This document shows, one piece after another, positions 1-5,300 of a DNA stretch of 5,300 bases. The position numbers and the translations under genes were made by a program. The DNA lies in NCBI GenBank assembly GCA_031283825.1, contig JAITAZ010000688.1, positions 1 to 5,300 of the forward strand, written 5' to 3'. The stretch's first letter is position 1, and each line of letters starts with the position of its first letter. A model generated the notes under the pieces. It saw only the letters and a program-made list of their open reading frames with translations. It was not told the DNA's origin and did no database searches. This stretch comes from Planctomycetaceae bacterium. GTDB taxonomy: Bacteria > Planctomycetota > Planctomycetia > Pirellulales > Thermoguttaceae.

Positions 1-153
1 CTATTGTCTTCTGTTGAGTCTTTAATCATGGTTTTTAAATTATCGCGTCTCCAGTGTTTCCTAAAAAAGAACCATTTGTTATTGTTCAAAGTATAGTTAC
101 TCAAGAGATAAAACAAAAATTCTGCCAAAATATTAATTCTATTTTTAATCTAT

Positions 154-181
154 TTGACTTTCGCTTATAGCAAGGTATCTT
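154..181 (+). promoter_or_regulatory. Possible sigma70-type promoter for the 258 gene
   Basis: TTGACT (154-159) is followed after 16 bases by TATCTT (176-181). The -35 box matches the consensus at five of six positions; the -10 box is weak. Transcription would start near 188, leaving a leader of about 70 bases before the ATG at 258. This is a pattern match only, in AT-rich DNA where chance matches are common. Confidence 0.28.
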
Positions 182-210
182 TTGGTAATTGATTCTCAGA
201 CAAAAAAATT

Positions 211-231
211 TTCGGAATCTCGAATTCCGAA
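211..231. other. 8-bp inverted repeat in the leader of the 258 gene
   Basis: TTCGGAAT (211-218) and ATTCCGAA (224-231) are perfect reverse complements around a 5-base loop. The hairpin lies 26 bases before the ATG at 258. On the plus strand it could be a leader hairpin or an operator. Read on the minus strand, it is followed by a run of T (complement of the A run at 202-208), so it also resembles a weak terminator for leftward transcription, though no minus-strand gene is visible to its right. Confidence 0.4.
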
Positions 232-257
232 TTTAACAATTAACCTTTATTTTTAAT

Positions 258-1124
258 ATGAGATTTAATACCGGAACTATTATTTCATTCGCACTTTTAT
301 TATCAGCCTTGATGATAAATGTTTGGCGATATCCTCAAGTACAGGAAATGTTAGATAAAGAATTACAGGCAAATTTGATTCCGCCTGTCCTATCATACAA
401 ACCAGATAATTCAAACCAATCCGCACAACCAAACGAATCAGAAGATTTCGACGAATCCAAAAATACGTCAACTCTCTCAACAGATCAAACAGAATCGATT
501 AAATCAATAGAATCAACAGAGTCAATAAAGTCAACAGAACCGATAATTCCAATTGCTCCGGCGACTCCAACGACTCCAATGCCTCCAACGACTCCAATGT
601 CTCCAACAACTCCAGTAAATTCGACTACTCCGGCAAATTCAGCTGTTTCTACTGAAAAATCATCAACAATAAAAACAACAACTAATTTAACATCGCCGCA
701 ATCTCCAACGACAAATCAGACTCCAAAAACTGAACCAATAAAATCGCCAGTTCAAGAATCAACGCCGGACGTAAATTTAACTAGAGAAATTTTGCCTCAA
801 GAATTATCGTTACAAAATATATTACTCAATAAAGATTCGATTAACATCTCTAACCAAAACGGCAACAATGCAAAATATACAATTTACTTATCAACCTCTC
901 CAGCACCAGCGGCAATCGATACCCCAAAATCAACTTACGCTAATCAATATTCGACAAATCGACAAAGTCAAAACGACGTCGTTTCAATAAATCACAAAAC
1001 AGAATCATCGCGAAAAACAATTATTGATACAAAAAATATCAAACAATCCTCAACAGAAACAAAACACATCCGGCTAATCAACACAATAGATACCACTCTG
1101 GAACGACCTATAATCTACGACTAA
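258..1124 (+). CDS. Unrecognised membrane-anchored low-complexity protein
   Basis: I do not recognise this 288-residue protein. Residues about 6-23 form one hydrophobic segment after a short Arg-containing start, which fits a signal anchor or uncleaved signal peptide with the rest outside the cytoplasm. Residues 24-45 look like a short amphipathic stretch. From about 46 to the end the protein is rich in Ser, Thr, Pro, Asn and Gln. It contains a duplicated 9-residue unit (78-95), a Thr-Pro hexapeptide repeat (105-128) and no conserved-looking catalytic motif. The last 40 residues are more basic. The ATG at 258 is chosen because the hydrophobic segment follows at once; no Shine-Dalgarno sequence precedes it. 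Codons favour A and C, as in the first part of tex. The layout resembles spacer-type envelope proteins (a TonB-like plan of anchor plus Pro-rich linker), but no matching C-terminal domain is seen. It is probably a real gene because the frame stays open and the anchor sits correctly; function unknown. Confidence 0.72.
   Translation: MRFNTGTIISFALLLSALMINVWRYPQVQEMLDKELQANLIPPVLSYKPDNSNQSAQPNESEDFDESKNTSTLSTDQTESIKSIESTESIKSTEPIIPIAPATPTTPMPPTTPMSPTTPVNSTTPANSAVSTEKSSTIKTTTNLTSPQSPTTNQTPKTEPIKSPVQESTPDVNLTREILPQELSLQNILLNKDSINISNQNGNNAKYTIYLSTSPAPAAIDTPKSTYANQYSTNRQSQNDVVSINHKTESSRKTIIDTKNIKQSSTETKHIRLINTIDTTLERPIIYD
489..542 (+). repeat. 27-bp in-frame duplication (two copies)
   Basis: Two adjacent 27-base units encode TESIKSIES and TESIKSTEP (residues 78-95 of the 258 gene product). 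Seven of nine residues are identical while several third codon positions differ, so the duplication is not very recent. It lengthens the Ser/Thr-rich linker. Confidence 0.65.
570..641 (+). repeat. 18-bp tandem repeat, four copies, Thr-Pro hexapeptide
   Basis: Four consecutive 18-base units (570-587, 588-605, 606-623, 624-641) each encode a hexapeptide beginning TTP. The first two copies are nearly identical (TTPMPP and TTPMSP); the third and fourth have drifted (TTPVNS and TTPANS). The repeat encodes a rigid, extended Thr/Pro spacer. Copy number is likely to vary between strains by slippage, which is an inference. Confidence 0.8.
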
Positions 1125-1135
1125 AAAAATACGCC

Positions 1136-1159
1136 CTACGCCCCGTAGAAATATTTTTT
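1136..1159 (+). terminator. Weak terminator-like hairpin after the 258 gene
   Basis: CTACG (1136-1140) pairs with CGTAG (1144-1148) around a 3-base loop and is followed by AAATATTTTTT. It starts 12 bases after the stop codon at 1122-1124. The 5-bp stem is short for an intrinsic terminator, so the stronger hairpin at 1212-1235 may do the work instead. Confidence 0.35.
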
Positions 1160-1167
1160 CGGGACGC

Positions 1168-1196
1168 TTGACAACTTGCAGTTCTTTACTTACTAT
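1168..1196 (+). promoter_or_regulatory. Near-consensus sigma70-type promoter, probably for tex
   Basis: TTGACA (1168-1173) is a perfect -35 match, followed after exactly 17 bases by TACTAT (1191-1196), a four-of-six -10 match. Transcription would begin near 1203, about 305 bases before the tex ATG. It is the best promoter candidate seen in the window and lies after the first gene's stop codon. Confidence 0.5.
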
Positions 1197-1211
1197 TATC
1201 GCCCTTGTTGT

Positions 1212-1240
1212 AGTTGTCGGGGCAATTCGACAACTTTTTA
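1212..1240 (+). terminator. Terminator or attenuator-like hairpin in the tex leader
   Basis: AGTTGTCG (1212-1219) and CGACAACT (1228-1235) form a perfect 8-bp stem with an 8-base loop, and the T run continues to 1239. It lies only about 10-40 bases after the start predicted for the promoter at 1168-1196. It may end transcription of the upstream gene, or act as an attenuator in the tex leader. The left arm can also pair with GACAACT at 1170-1176. Confidence 0.45.
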
Positions 1241-1391
1241 AAATGTTCGCACTTTAATTTTCGATTATCGCCGCCTGATTACATTCGGAATACAAACTTT
1301 TTAACGCATAGAATAGCTTTTCAATCGCCGAAAATCATAGTACGAATTGTATAACCGCTACCGCTTGAAATTTTAAACGTTCGCCCTTTTA

Positions 1392-1425
1392 AAACGACTA
1401 AACAAATTAAACGACTAACAAAATT
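1392..1425 (+). repeat. 17-bp tandem repeat, two copies, upstream of tex
   Basis: The units 1392-1408 and 1409-1425 both begin AAACGACTAA and both end AAATT, differing at two positions. They lie 83 bases before the ATG at 1508. A pair of head-to-tail sites spaced by 17 bases could bind a regulator, or could be a chance duplication in AT-rich DNA. Confidence 0.55.
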
Positions 1426-1507
1426 ATCGCGAACAATTTTACGCGACGAAACGCCGTTGTTTCATCGCTTTTTGACACAATTGGAATTTATTTCGCAAAA
1501 AACCATC

Positions 1508-4500
1508 ATGGTTGAACCCGTTACGATCAATCTCAGCGTTTTGTCCCAAAAATTGGGACTCCCTCAGGAACAAGTTCAAACAGTAGTTACACTACTCGAC
1601 GAAGGCTATCCTGCTCCATTTATTGCACGTTACCGAAAAGATATTACAGGTCAACTCGACGAAACTAATATCAGATTCATCGCGTCGGAATTACGACTCC
1701 TGCGGTCTCTCTCCGAAAGAAAACAAGCAATACTCAAAGCAATAGAATCCGCCGGAGAACTACAACCAGAACTCGATAAAAAAATCAGACAAACACAATC
1801 CCTAAAACAACTAGAAGACCTCTACCTGCCCTTCAAACCAAAAAAACAATCAAACGCTACCGCCGCAAAAGAAAAAGGATTGAACGAACTAGCTAACGAA
1901 ATTCTTGAAGAAAAAATAAACCCAGAAAATCTCGATTCACGCGCCGCCGATTTCATAAACAACGATAAAAATATAAAATCTATCGCCGACGTAATACTCG
2001 GCACCGGATTAATTATCGCCGAAAAATTAGCAGAAAAATCAGAACTAATACAAAAAATCAGAGAATTACTACGTATCGAAGGAAAACTCATCACAAAAAA
2101 AATCGAATCAAAAAATAAACAAAACACGACAAAAACAACTCAACAAAATATCAACGAAAATAAAAACGAAAATAAAAACGAAATAGAACAAAAATCTGAC
2201 GAGAAACTAAACTCCGCCGAAACGGAATCTACTACCGATTCCAATTCGGAAAACGAACAAAAAACAAACGCCGAAATTATCGTTACAAATAATAACGACA
2301 ATATAGCCGCCGTTGAATCTGAAACTAAAACTGAAACTGAATCTGAAACTGAATCTAATTCTGAAACTGAAATTGAATCTAATTCTGAGTCGAAATCCGA
2401 ATCGGAAGTTGACGTAAATTCGGATTCTAAATCTGATACCGAAACAGAGTCAACCAATACTGAATCTGCCGAAAAAACAGATTCAACAAATGACGCAAAA
2501 GAAATTACGGAACAATTTTTAGAATTACGCGGGTCAATTGTCGGCGATATAATTAAATCTGCGAAATCGAAAATTGCATCAGGTAAAAAGAAATTGCAAC
2601 AACAGCAACCGCTGCAACAATCTAAAGTCAAAGATGATGCAAAGCAACGCCGCGAAGATGCAAAAACAAAAGAACGCGAACATTTGGAACATCAATTTGC
2701 TGACTTTTTTGATTACTCTTGTTGCGCCGGCGATATTCCGCCTCAAAAGATTTTGGCGTTTAATCGCGGCGAAAGAGAAAGAGTATTGCAGGTAACAATT
2801 GAAATCGACGAGAACAAAATTTTCGAGTTGACACGAGATATAGTAGCACCGCGCGAGCATAAGTTCGCTGATTTTTTGTCGGGTTGTTTGAAAGATGCGA
2901 TTCATCGGGTTCTTCTTCCGTCTCTTGAGCGGGAGTTGCGGTTAGACATGACAGAGTACGCGGAGAATTACGCGGTAAGGATTTCGTCGCAGAATTTGCG
3001 TAATCTTTTGTTTCAACCTCCGCTTAATCGCCGTCGTGTTTTGGCGATTGATCCAAGTTTTAAGTTTGGTTGTAAGATTGCGTCGTTGGACGAGTTCGGC
3101 AATGTGTTAGGTTCGGATACAATTTTTCTTACGGGCGGTTCGGATCGTAACAAGGCGAGTTCGATTAAAAAGTTGGCGGGGATAATTGAGCGAGACAAAA
3201 TTGCGGTTATTGCGATTGGCAATGGTTCGGGGTGTCGCGAGGCGGAGGCGGCGGTTGCAAAGTTAATTGCGGATTCTTTCGCGGACAAAGACATTTCGTA
3301 TGTGATAGTCAATGAAACTGGCGTGAGAATGTATGCGTCGGGTTCGGTTGCGAGAGATGAATTTCCGAATTATGATTCGTCGCTTCGAGGTGCTATTTCG
3401 ATTGGACGAAGACTTCAAGACCCGTTGAGCGAAATAGTAAAAATTGACGCGGAAAATCTTAATGTGGGAATGTATCAACATGAAATAAAGGTGAAGCGTT
3501 TGCGGGAAACGTTTAATGATATAGTTGAGTCGTGCGTTAATTTTGTCGGGGTTGACGTCAATTCGGCGACGCCTTCGATTTTGCGTTATGTATCGGGATT
3601 AAACAGATTTACAGCGAAGCGGATTTATGATTATCGGTTGGATTTTGGTCAATTTCGGACTAGGGAAGAATTTTTAAAGGTTAGTGGAATTGGCGGAGTT
3701 ACGTTTACGGGTTGTGCTGGTTTTTTGAAAATTTACGGCGGCGTGAATCCTCTTGACGCTACGTGGATTCATCCTGAAAGTTATCATGTTGCGACGAGTT
3801 TGATTGAGAAGTTTGGTTTTAAGTTAGAGGAATTGAGATCGGCGGAGGGTCGGCGTGGATTATCGGAGAAGATTAGCAATTCGAATATTGTGGAGCTTGC
3901 GTTGAAATATTCGTTGGAGTTTGGGATTGGCGTTTGTGCGGTAACGGATATTTTGGAGGAGTTAAAGCGAATTTCGCCGACGGGCAATGATCCGCGTGAA
4001 TCGTTGCCGAAGCCGATGTTTAGGAAGGGATTATTGAAGTTTGAGGAATTGCAGAAGGGAATGGAACTTACCGGCGTGGTTTCGAATGTGGTTGAGTTTG
4101 GCGTTTTTGTTGACGTTGGATTACAGGAGCCGGGGTTGGTTCATATTAGTCAAGTGTCGGACAAGTATATTAGGGATGCGTATGAGAAGGTGTCGGTTGG
4201 CGCGATTGTTCGGGTGTGGGTATCGGATTTAGACGACAAGAAGAAAAGATTATCACTGACGATGTTACCTCCCGGAACGTTGAAGGAATCGAAACGCGGC
4301 AGTAATAATGTTTCGTCGGACGGAGATGTATCGAGTTCGACGAAGCCAGAAAATGAAAGAGGAGAAGGCGGAGAAAGAAGACAACGACCAATTCAAAATC
4401 GCGAGTTAAGACGAAGAGGAGATTTTCCGAGTCGAGTTGGAGTTGCGAATCGAACAAGAGGAGTAAGAGGCGATTCAACTGGGCAAACATCGGCATCGAC

Positions 4501-5143
4501 GTCAACGTCAGCATCAGCATTATCGCCGTCTAGTGGTGCGGCGAATAAATCTGTTGAGGGTCGAGTTGGAGGAGTTCGGGGCGGTCAATTTGTTTCAAGA
4601 GGATCGAGGGAATTACGAGGTCGAGTTGATCAAGGCGGTCAAGGTCAAGGCGGTCAAAGTGGTCAAAGATTTTCGCGGGGTTCTGGTAGTGATCAAAGGT
4701 TATCGGCGACGCGAGCGGCTGGCGGATCGGCGGATGCATCTGGAGCGGGAACGGGTTCAAGTCGAGCAACGTTTTCTGGTCATGGCGATAGAGGACGCGG
4801 AGTTGTTCAAGATCGTGCGGGTCGATTTAATAGCGGAGAACGTCGAGGTGGAGGTGGAGATCGAGCTGGACGAATGTATGACAAAGGCGAGAAACGTCCT
4901 AAAACGTATGTCGCGCCTCCGAAGATTAAAGAGTTAAAACCGATAACGGAAAATATGCGTCAAGGCAAAGAGCCGTTAAGAAGTTTTGGCGATCTAGCGC
5001 AACTTTTAGGCAGGGTTCAAATAGTTGATCCTGTCGTAGAAAAAAAGCAAAAAAAATCAGCGATTAAGAAACCAGAACCAACAATAAAAGAAAACAATGA
5101 AACCGAACCAACAACAGAACAAACAGCAACAGAACAAGCATAA
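1508..5143 (+). CDS. tex: Tex family RNA-binding transcription accessory protein, enlarged
   Basis: This is a Tex (YhgF) protein of 1211 residues; Pseudomonas Tex has about 785. Tex is a cytoplasmic nucleic-acid-binding protein, structurally related to eukaryotic Spt6, linked to transcription and RNA handling. Numbering from ATG 1508: residues 1-200 are the N-terminal helical region (PAPFIARYRKDITGQLDE); about 201-391 are an insertion; core sequence resumes at FADFFDYS (397-404); YqgF/RNase H-like domain about 509-653 (LAIDPSFKFG, IAIGNGSGCRE, SLRGAISIGRRLQDPLSE); helix-hairpin-helix region about 654-743 (VGVDVNSA, YVSGLN, KVSGIGG); S1 domain about 848-921 (GVVSNVVEFGVFVDVG, GLVHISQVS). An Arg/Gly-rich tail follows, then an ordered-looking end. 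In studied Tex proteins the YqgF domain is not known to be an active nuclease and S1 carries the main RNA contact. ATG 1508 is preferred over TTG 1457 because Tex-like sequence begins there. No Shine-Dalgarno is seen. Codon choice changes sharply inside the gene. Confidence 0.96.
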   Translation: MVEPVTINLSVLSQKLGLPQEQVQTVVTLLDEGYPAPFIARYRKDITGQLDETNIRFIASELRLLRSLSERKQAILKAIESAGELQPELDKKIRQTQSLKQLEDLYLPFKPKKQSNATAAKEKGLNELANEILEEKINPENLDSRAADFINNDKNIKSIADVILGTGLIIAEKLAEKSELIQKIRELLRIEGKLITKKIESKNKQNTTKTTQQNINENKNENKNEIEQKSDEKLNSAETESTTDSNSENEQKTNAEIIVTNNNDNIAAVESETKTETESETESNSETEIESNSESKSESEVDVNSDSKSDTETESTNTESAEKTDSTNDAKEITEQFLELRGSIVGDIIKSAKSKIASGKKKLQQQQPLQQSKVKDDAKQRREDAKTKEREHLEHQFADFFDYSCCAGDIPPQKILAFNRGERERVLQVTIEIDENKIFELTRDIVAPREHKFADFLSGCLKDAIHRVLLPSLERELRLDMTEYAENYAVRISSQNLRNLLFQPPLNRRRVLAIDPSFKFGCKIASLDEFGNVLGSDTIFLTGGSDRNKASSIKKLAGIIERDKIAVIAIGNGSGCREAEAAVAKLIADSFADKDISYVIVNETGVRMYASGSVARDEFPNYDSSLRGAISIGRRLQDPLSEIVKIDAENLNVGMYQHEIKVKRLRETFNDIVESCVNFVGVDVNSATPSILRYVSGLNRFTAKRIYDYRLDFGQFRTREEFLKVSGIGGVTFTGCAGFLKIYGGVNPLDATWIHPESYHVATSLIEKFGFKLEELRSAEGRRGLSEKISNSNIVELALKYSLEFGIGVCAVTDILEELKRISPTGNDPRESLPKPMFRKGLLKFEELQKGMELTGVVSNVVEFGVFVDVGLQEPGLVHISQVSDKYIRDAYEKVSVGAIVRVWVSDLDDKKKRLSLTMLPPGTLKESKRGSNNVSSDGDVSSSTKPENERGEGGERRQRPIQNRELRRRGDFPSRVGVANRTRGVRGDSTGQTSASTSTSASALSPSSGAANKSVEGRVGGVRGGQFVSRGSRELRGRVDQGGQGQGGQSGQRFSRGSGSDQRLSATRAAGGSADASGAGTGSSRATFSGHGDRGRGVVQDRAGRFNSGERRGGGGDRAGRMYDKGEKRPKTYVAPPKIKELKPITENMRQGKEPLRSFGDLAQLLGRVQIVDPVVEKKQKKSAIKKPEPTIKENNETEPTTEQTATEQA
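2153..2188 (+). repeat. 12-bp tandem repeat encoding NENK units
   Basis: AACGAAAATAAA occurs twice in a row (2153-2164, 2165-2176), followed by a diverged third copy (2177-2188). Each unit encodes NENK. The two exact copies indicate recent slippage at the start of the Tex insertion. Confidence 0.8.
2315..2407 (+). repeat. Acidic Ser/Thr-Glu repeat tract in Tex
   Basis: Short alternating units of GAAACT, GAATCT and variants encode an alternating Glu-Ser/Thr tract (about residues 270-300 from ATG 1508). Interruptions by Lys and Asn and drifting codons toward the right end (TCG, TCC) suggest slippage followed by decay. Any protein read from the opposite strand here is an artefact of this repeat. 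Confidence 0.8.
4277..4906 (+). other. Arg/Gly-rich disordered tail of Tex
   Basis: After the S1 domain (ends near 4270) about 210 residues are rich in Gly, Arg, Ser, Gln and Ala, with roughly a dozen RG dipeptides and RGG at two places (VRGGQ and RRGGGG). It also holds a Thr/Ser/Ala run (4487-4519) and a Gly-Gln repeat. RG-rich tails typically bind RNA non-specifically and can promote condensates, so this probably extends the RNA contact of the S1 domain; that role is inferred. Confidence 0.8.
4634..4666 (+). repeat. GGTCAA-type repeat encoding Gly-Gln units
   Basis: GGTCAA recurs four times in 33 bases, encoding GGQ, GQ, GGQ and SGQ in succession. It is a short, imperfect slippage tract within the Arg/Gly-rich tail of Tex. 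Confidence 0.7.
4907..5014 (+). other. Ordered-looking C-terminal segment of Tex
   Basis: Residues about 1134-1169 (from ATG 1508) leave the low-complexity pattern. They contain APPKIKELKPIT and then KEPLRSFGDLAQLLG, a mix of charged and hydrophobic residues that looks like a short helical peptide. It is followed by a Lys-rich patch and a Thr/Glu/Gln tail. I have the impression that planctomycete Tex proteins share a similar end, which would make it a docking peptide tethered by the disordered tail; this needs an alignment. Confidence 0.5.
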
Positions 5144-5215
5144 GATATTCGTAACCGTTCATGGAATTTTTTATTTTTTTATCGAAAAATTAAAACGTGA
5201 ATAGTTTAACAATTG

Positions 5216-5241
5216 TAGAGACGCAATGCCTTGCGTCTCTA
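5216..5241. repeat. 26-bp palindromic repeat, copy 1 (possible tex terminator)
   Basis: TAGAGACGCAA (5216-5226) and TTGCGTCTCTA (5231-5241) form a perfect 11-bp stem around TGCC. It begins 73 bases after the tex stop and is followed by a mildly T-rich stretch, so it may also terminate transcription from either side. Similar TAGAGACGC palindromes are known as dispersed genomic repeats in several bacteria, notably cyanobacteria. The 72 bases between the stop codon and the repeat hold only AT-rich sequence with runs of T and A. Confidence 0.85.
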
Positions 5242-5279
5242 TTGTTGTCTTAGCCTAAATTCGATCAAAAGATCACCGA

Positions 5280-5300
5280 TAGAGACGCAAAGCATTGCGT
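5280..5300. repeat. 26-bp palindromic repeat, copy 2, cut by window end
   Basis: TAGAGACGCAA (5280-5290), loop AGCA, then TTGCGT up to the last base; the remaining five bases of the arm would lie outside the window. Its loop differs by one base from the reverse complement of the loop of copy 1 (GGCA), so it reads best as an inverted copy, 64 bases downstream. Confidence 0.8.

Larger units (their letters stand above)
1125..1507 (+). other. Intergenic control region upstream of tex
   Basis: This 383-base gap has no supported gene. It contains, in order, a weak hairpin with a T run, a near-consensus promoter, a hairpin with a T run right after the predicted start of transcription, and a 17-bp tandem repeat. 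An in-frame TTG at 1457 could extend tex by 17 residues, but that stretch does not look like Tex sequence. The length and the signals suggest that tex is transcribed on its own with a leader of about 300 bases. Confidence 0.6.
2108..2680 (+). other. Insertion of about 190 residues within the Tex core
   Basis: Ordinary Tex proteins join the segment matching LRIEGKLITKK to the one matching FADFFDYS through a short linker. Here about 190 residues intervene (about 201-391 from ATG 1508). The insertion has four parts: an Asn/Lys/Gln-rich start with NENK repeats, a strongly acidic Ser/Thr/Glu stretch (264-323, hand-counted as 20 acidic and 4 basic residues in 60), a short helix-like stretch (FLELRGSIVGDIIKSA), and a Gln- and Lys/Arg-rich end likely to be helical. 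Most of it looks disordered. The frame is open throughout, so it is an in-frame expansion and not a broken gene. The exact borders are estimates. Confidence 0.85.

Noticed and set aside
1..29. Start of a divergent minus-strand gene (ATG at 29-27, reading MIKDSTEDN)
   Set aside because: Only nine codons are visible before the window edge and no ribosome site lies close, so it cannot be supported.
1..52. Remnant of the 26-bp palindrome at the window start
   Set aside because: CTATTGTCTT at 1-10 resembles the right flank of copy 1 and GCGTCTC occurs at 45-51, but neither match is long enough to call a repeat copy.
258..1124. TonB-like protein
   Set aside because: The anchor plus Pro-rich linker fits, but the C-terminal part shows no TonB-type domain and no ExbB/ExbD neighbour is present.
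1457..1507. TTG start at 1457 giving Tex 17 extra residues
   Set aside because: The added residues do not resemble Tex, no ribosome site precedes the TTG, and the ATG at 1508 fits the usual start of the family.
2140..2631. Long minus-strand open frame opposite the acidic part of Tex
   Set aside because: Its Ser/Asp/Val-rich product is the mirror of the GAATCT/GAAACT repeat tract; it lies wholly inside a well-supported gene and has no independent signal.
2108..2680. Inserted mobile element or intein in tex
   Set aside because: There are no terminal repeats or splicing motifs, and the insertion is low-complexity coding sequence with internal slippage repeats, which fits gradual expansion.
4533..4937. 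Plus-strand open frame in another phase within the Arg/Gly tail of Tex
   Set aside because: Stop codons are rare here because of the biased composition; the Tex frame is continuous and keeps its ordered end, so this is a shadow.
5165..5191. T-run and A-run hairpin as the tex terminator
   Set aside because: The pairing is almost purely A-T with no GC-rich stem, so it is not a convincing intrinsic terminator; the palindrome at 5216-5241 is better.
5216..5300. CRISPR array
   Set aside because: There are only two units, each is itself a near-perfect palindrome, they seem inverted relative to each other, and no cas gene is present.

Overview
The window carries two plus-strand protein genes, their control regions and a pair of small palindromic repeats. 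The DNA is moderately AT-rich, and neither gene has a convincing Shine-Dalgarno sequence. The large gene encodes a Tex-family protein whose wording (for example IHPESY after the HhH region, SLTMLPPG after the S1 domain) and long C-terminal extension recall Planctomycetota homologues. That phylum call is an inference from memory, not a search result.

Layout: 1-257 is a leader region with a possible promoter and an 8-bp hairpin just upstream of the first gene. 258-1124 encodes an unrecognised 288-residue protein with one N-terminal membrane segment followed by a Ser/Thr/Pro/Asn-rich, apparently disordered body. 1125-1507 is a 383-base gap holding a weak hairpin, a near-consensus promoter (TTGACA, 17 bases, TACTAT), a terminator-like hairpin directly after the predicted transcription start, and a 17-bp tandem repeat. 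1508-5143 encodes Tex (1211 residues, against roughly 720-790 in well-studied species). 5144-5300 holds two near-identical palindromes in apparent inverted arrangement, the second cut by the window edge.

The Tex protein has the usual core: N-terminal helical region, YqgF/RNase H-like domain, helix-hairpin-helix motifs and S1 RNA-binding domain. Two unusual additions are present. One is an insertion of about 190 residues, partly very acidic, placed between the N-terminal helical region and the rest of the core. The other is an Arg/Gly-rich C-terminal tail that ends in a short ordered-looking segment. Family knowledge places Tex in transcription and RNA transactions as the bacterial relative of eukaryotic Spt6.

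The most striking signal is an internal switch of synonymous codon choice in tex. The N-terminal domain uses C- and A-ending codons, as does the upstream gene, while the YqgF-HhH-S1 half uses T- and G-ending codons. The switch falls at or near the acidic insertion. I see no defence system, CRISPR array, RNA gene or transposase gene. No functional link between the two genes can be shown; they may be separate transcription units.
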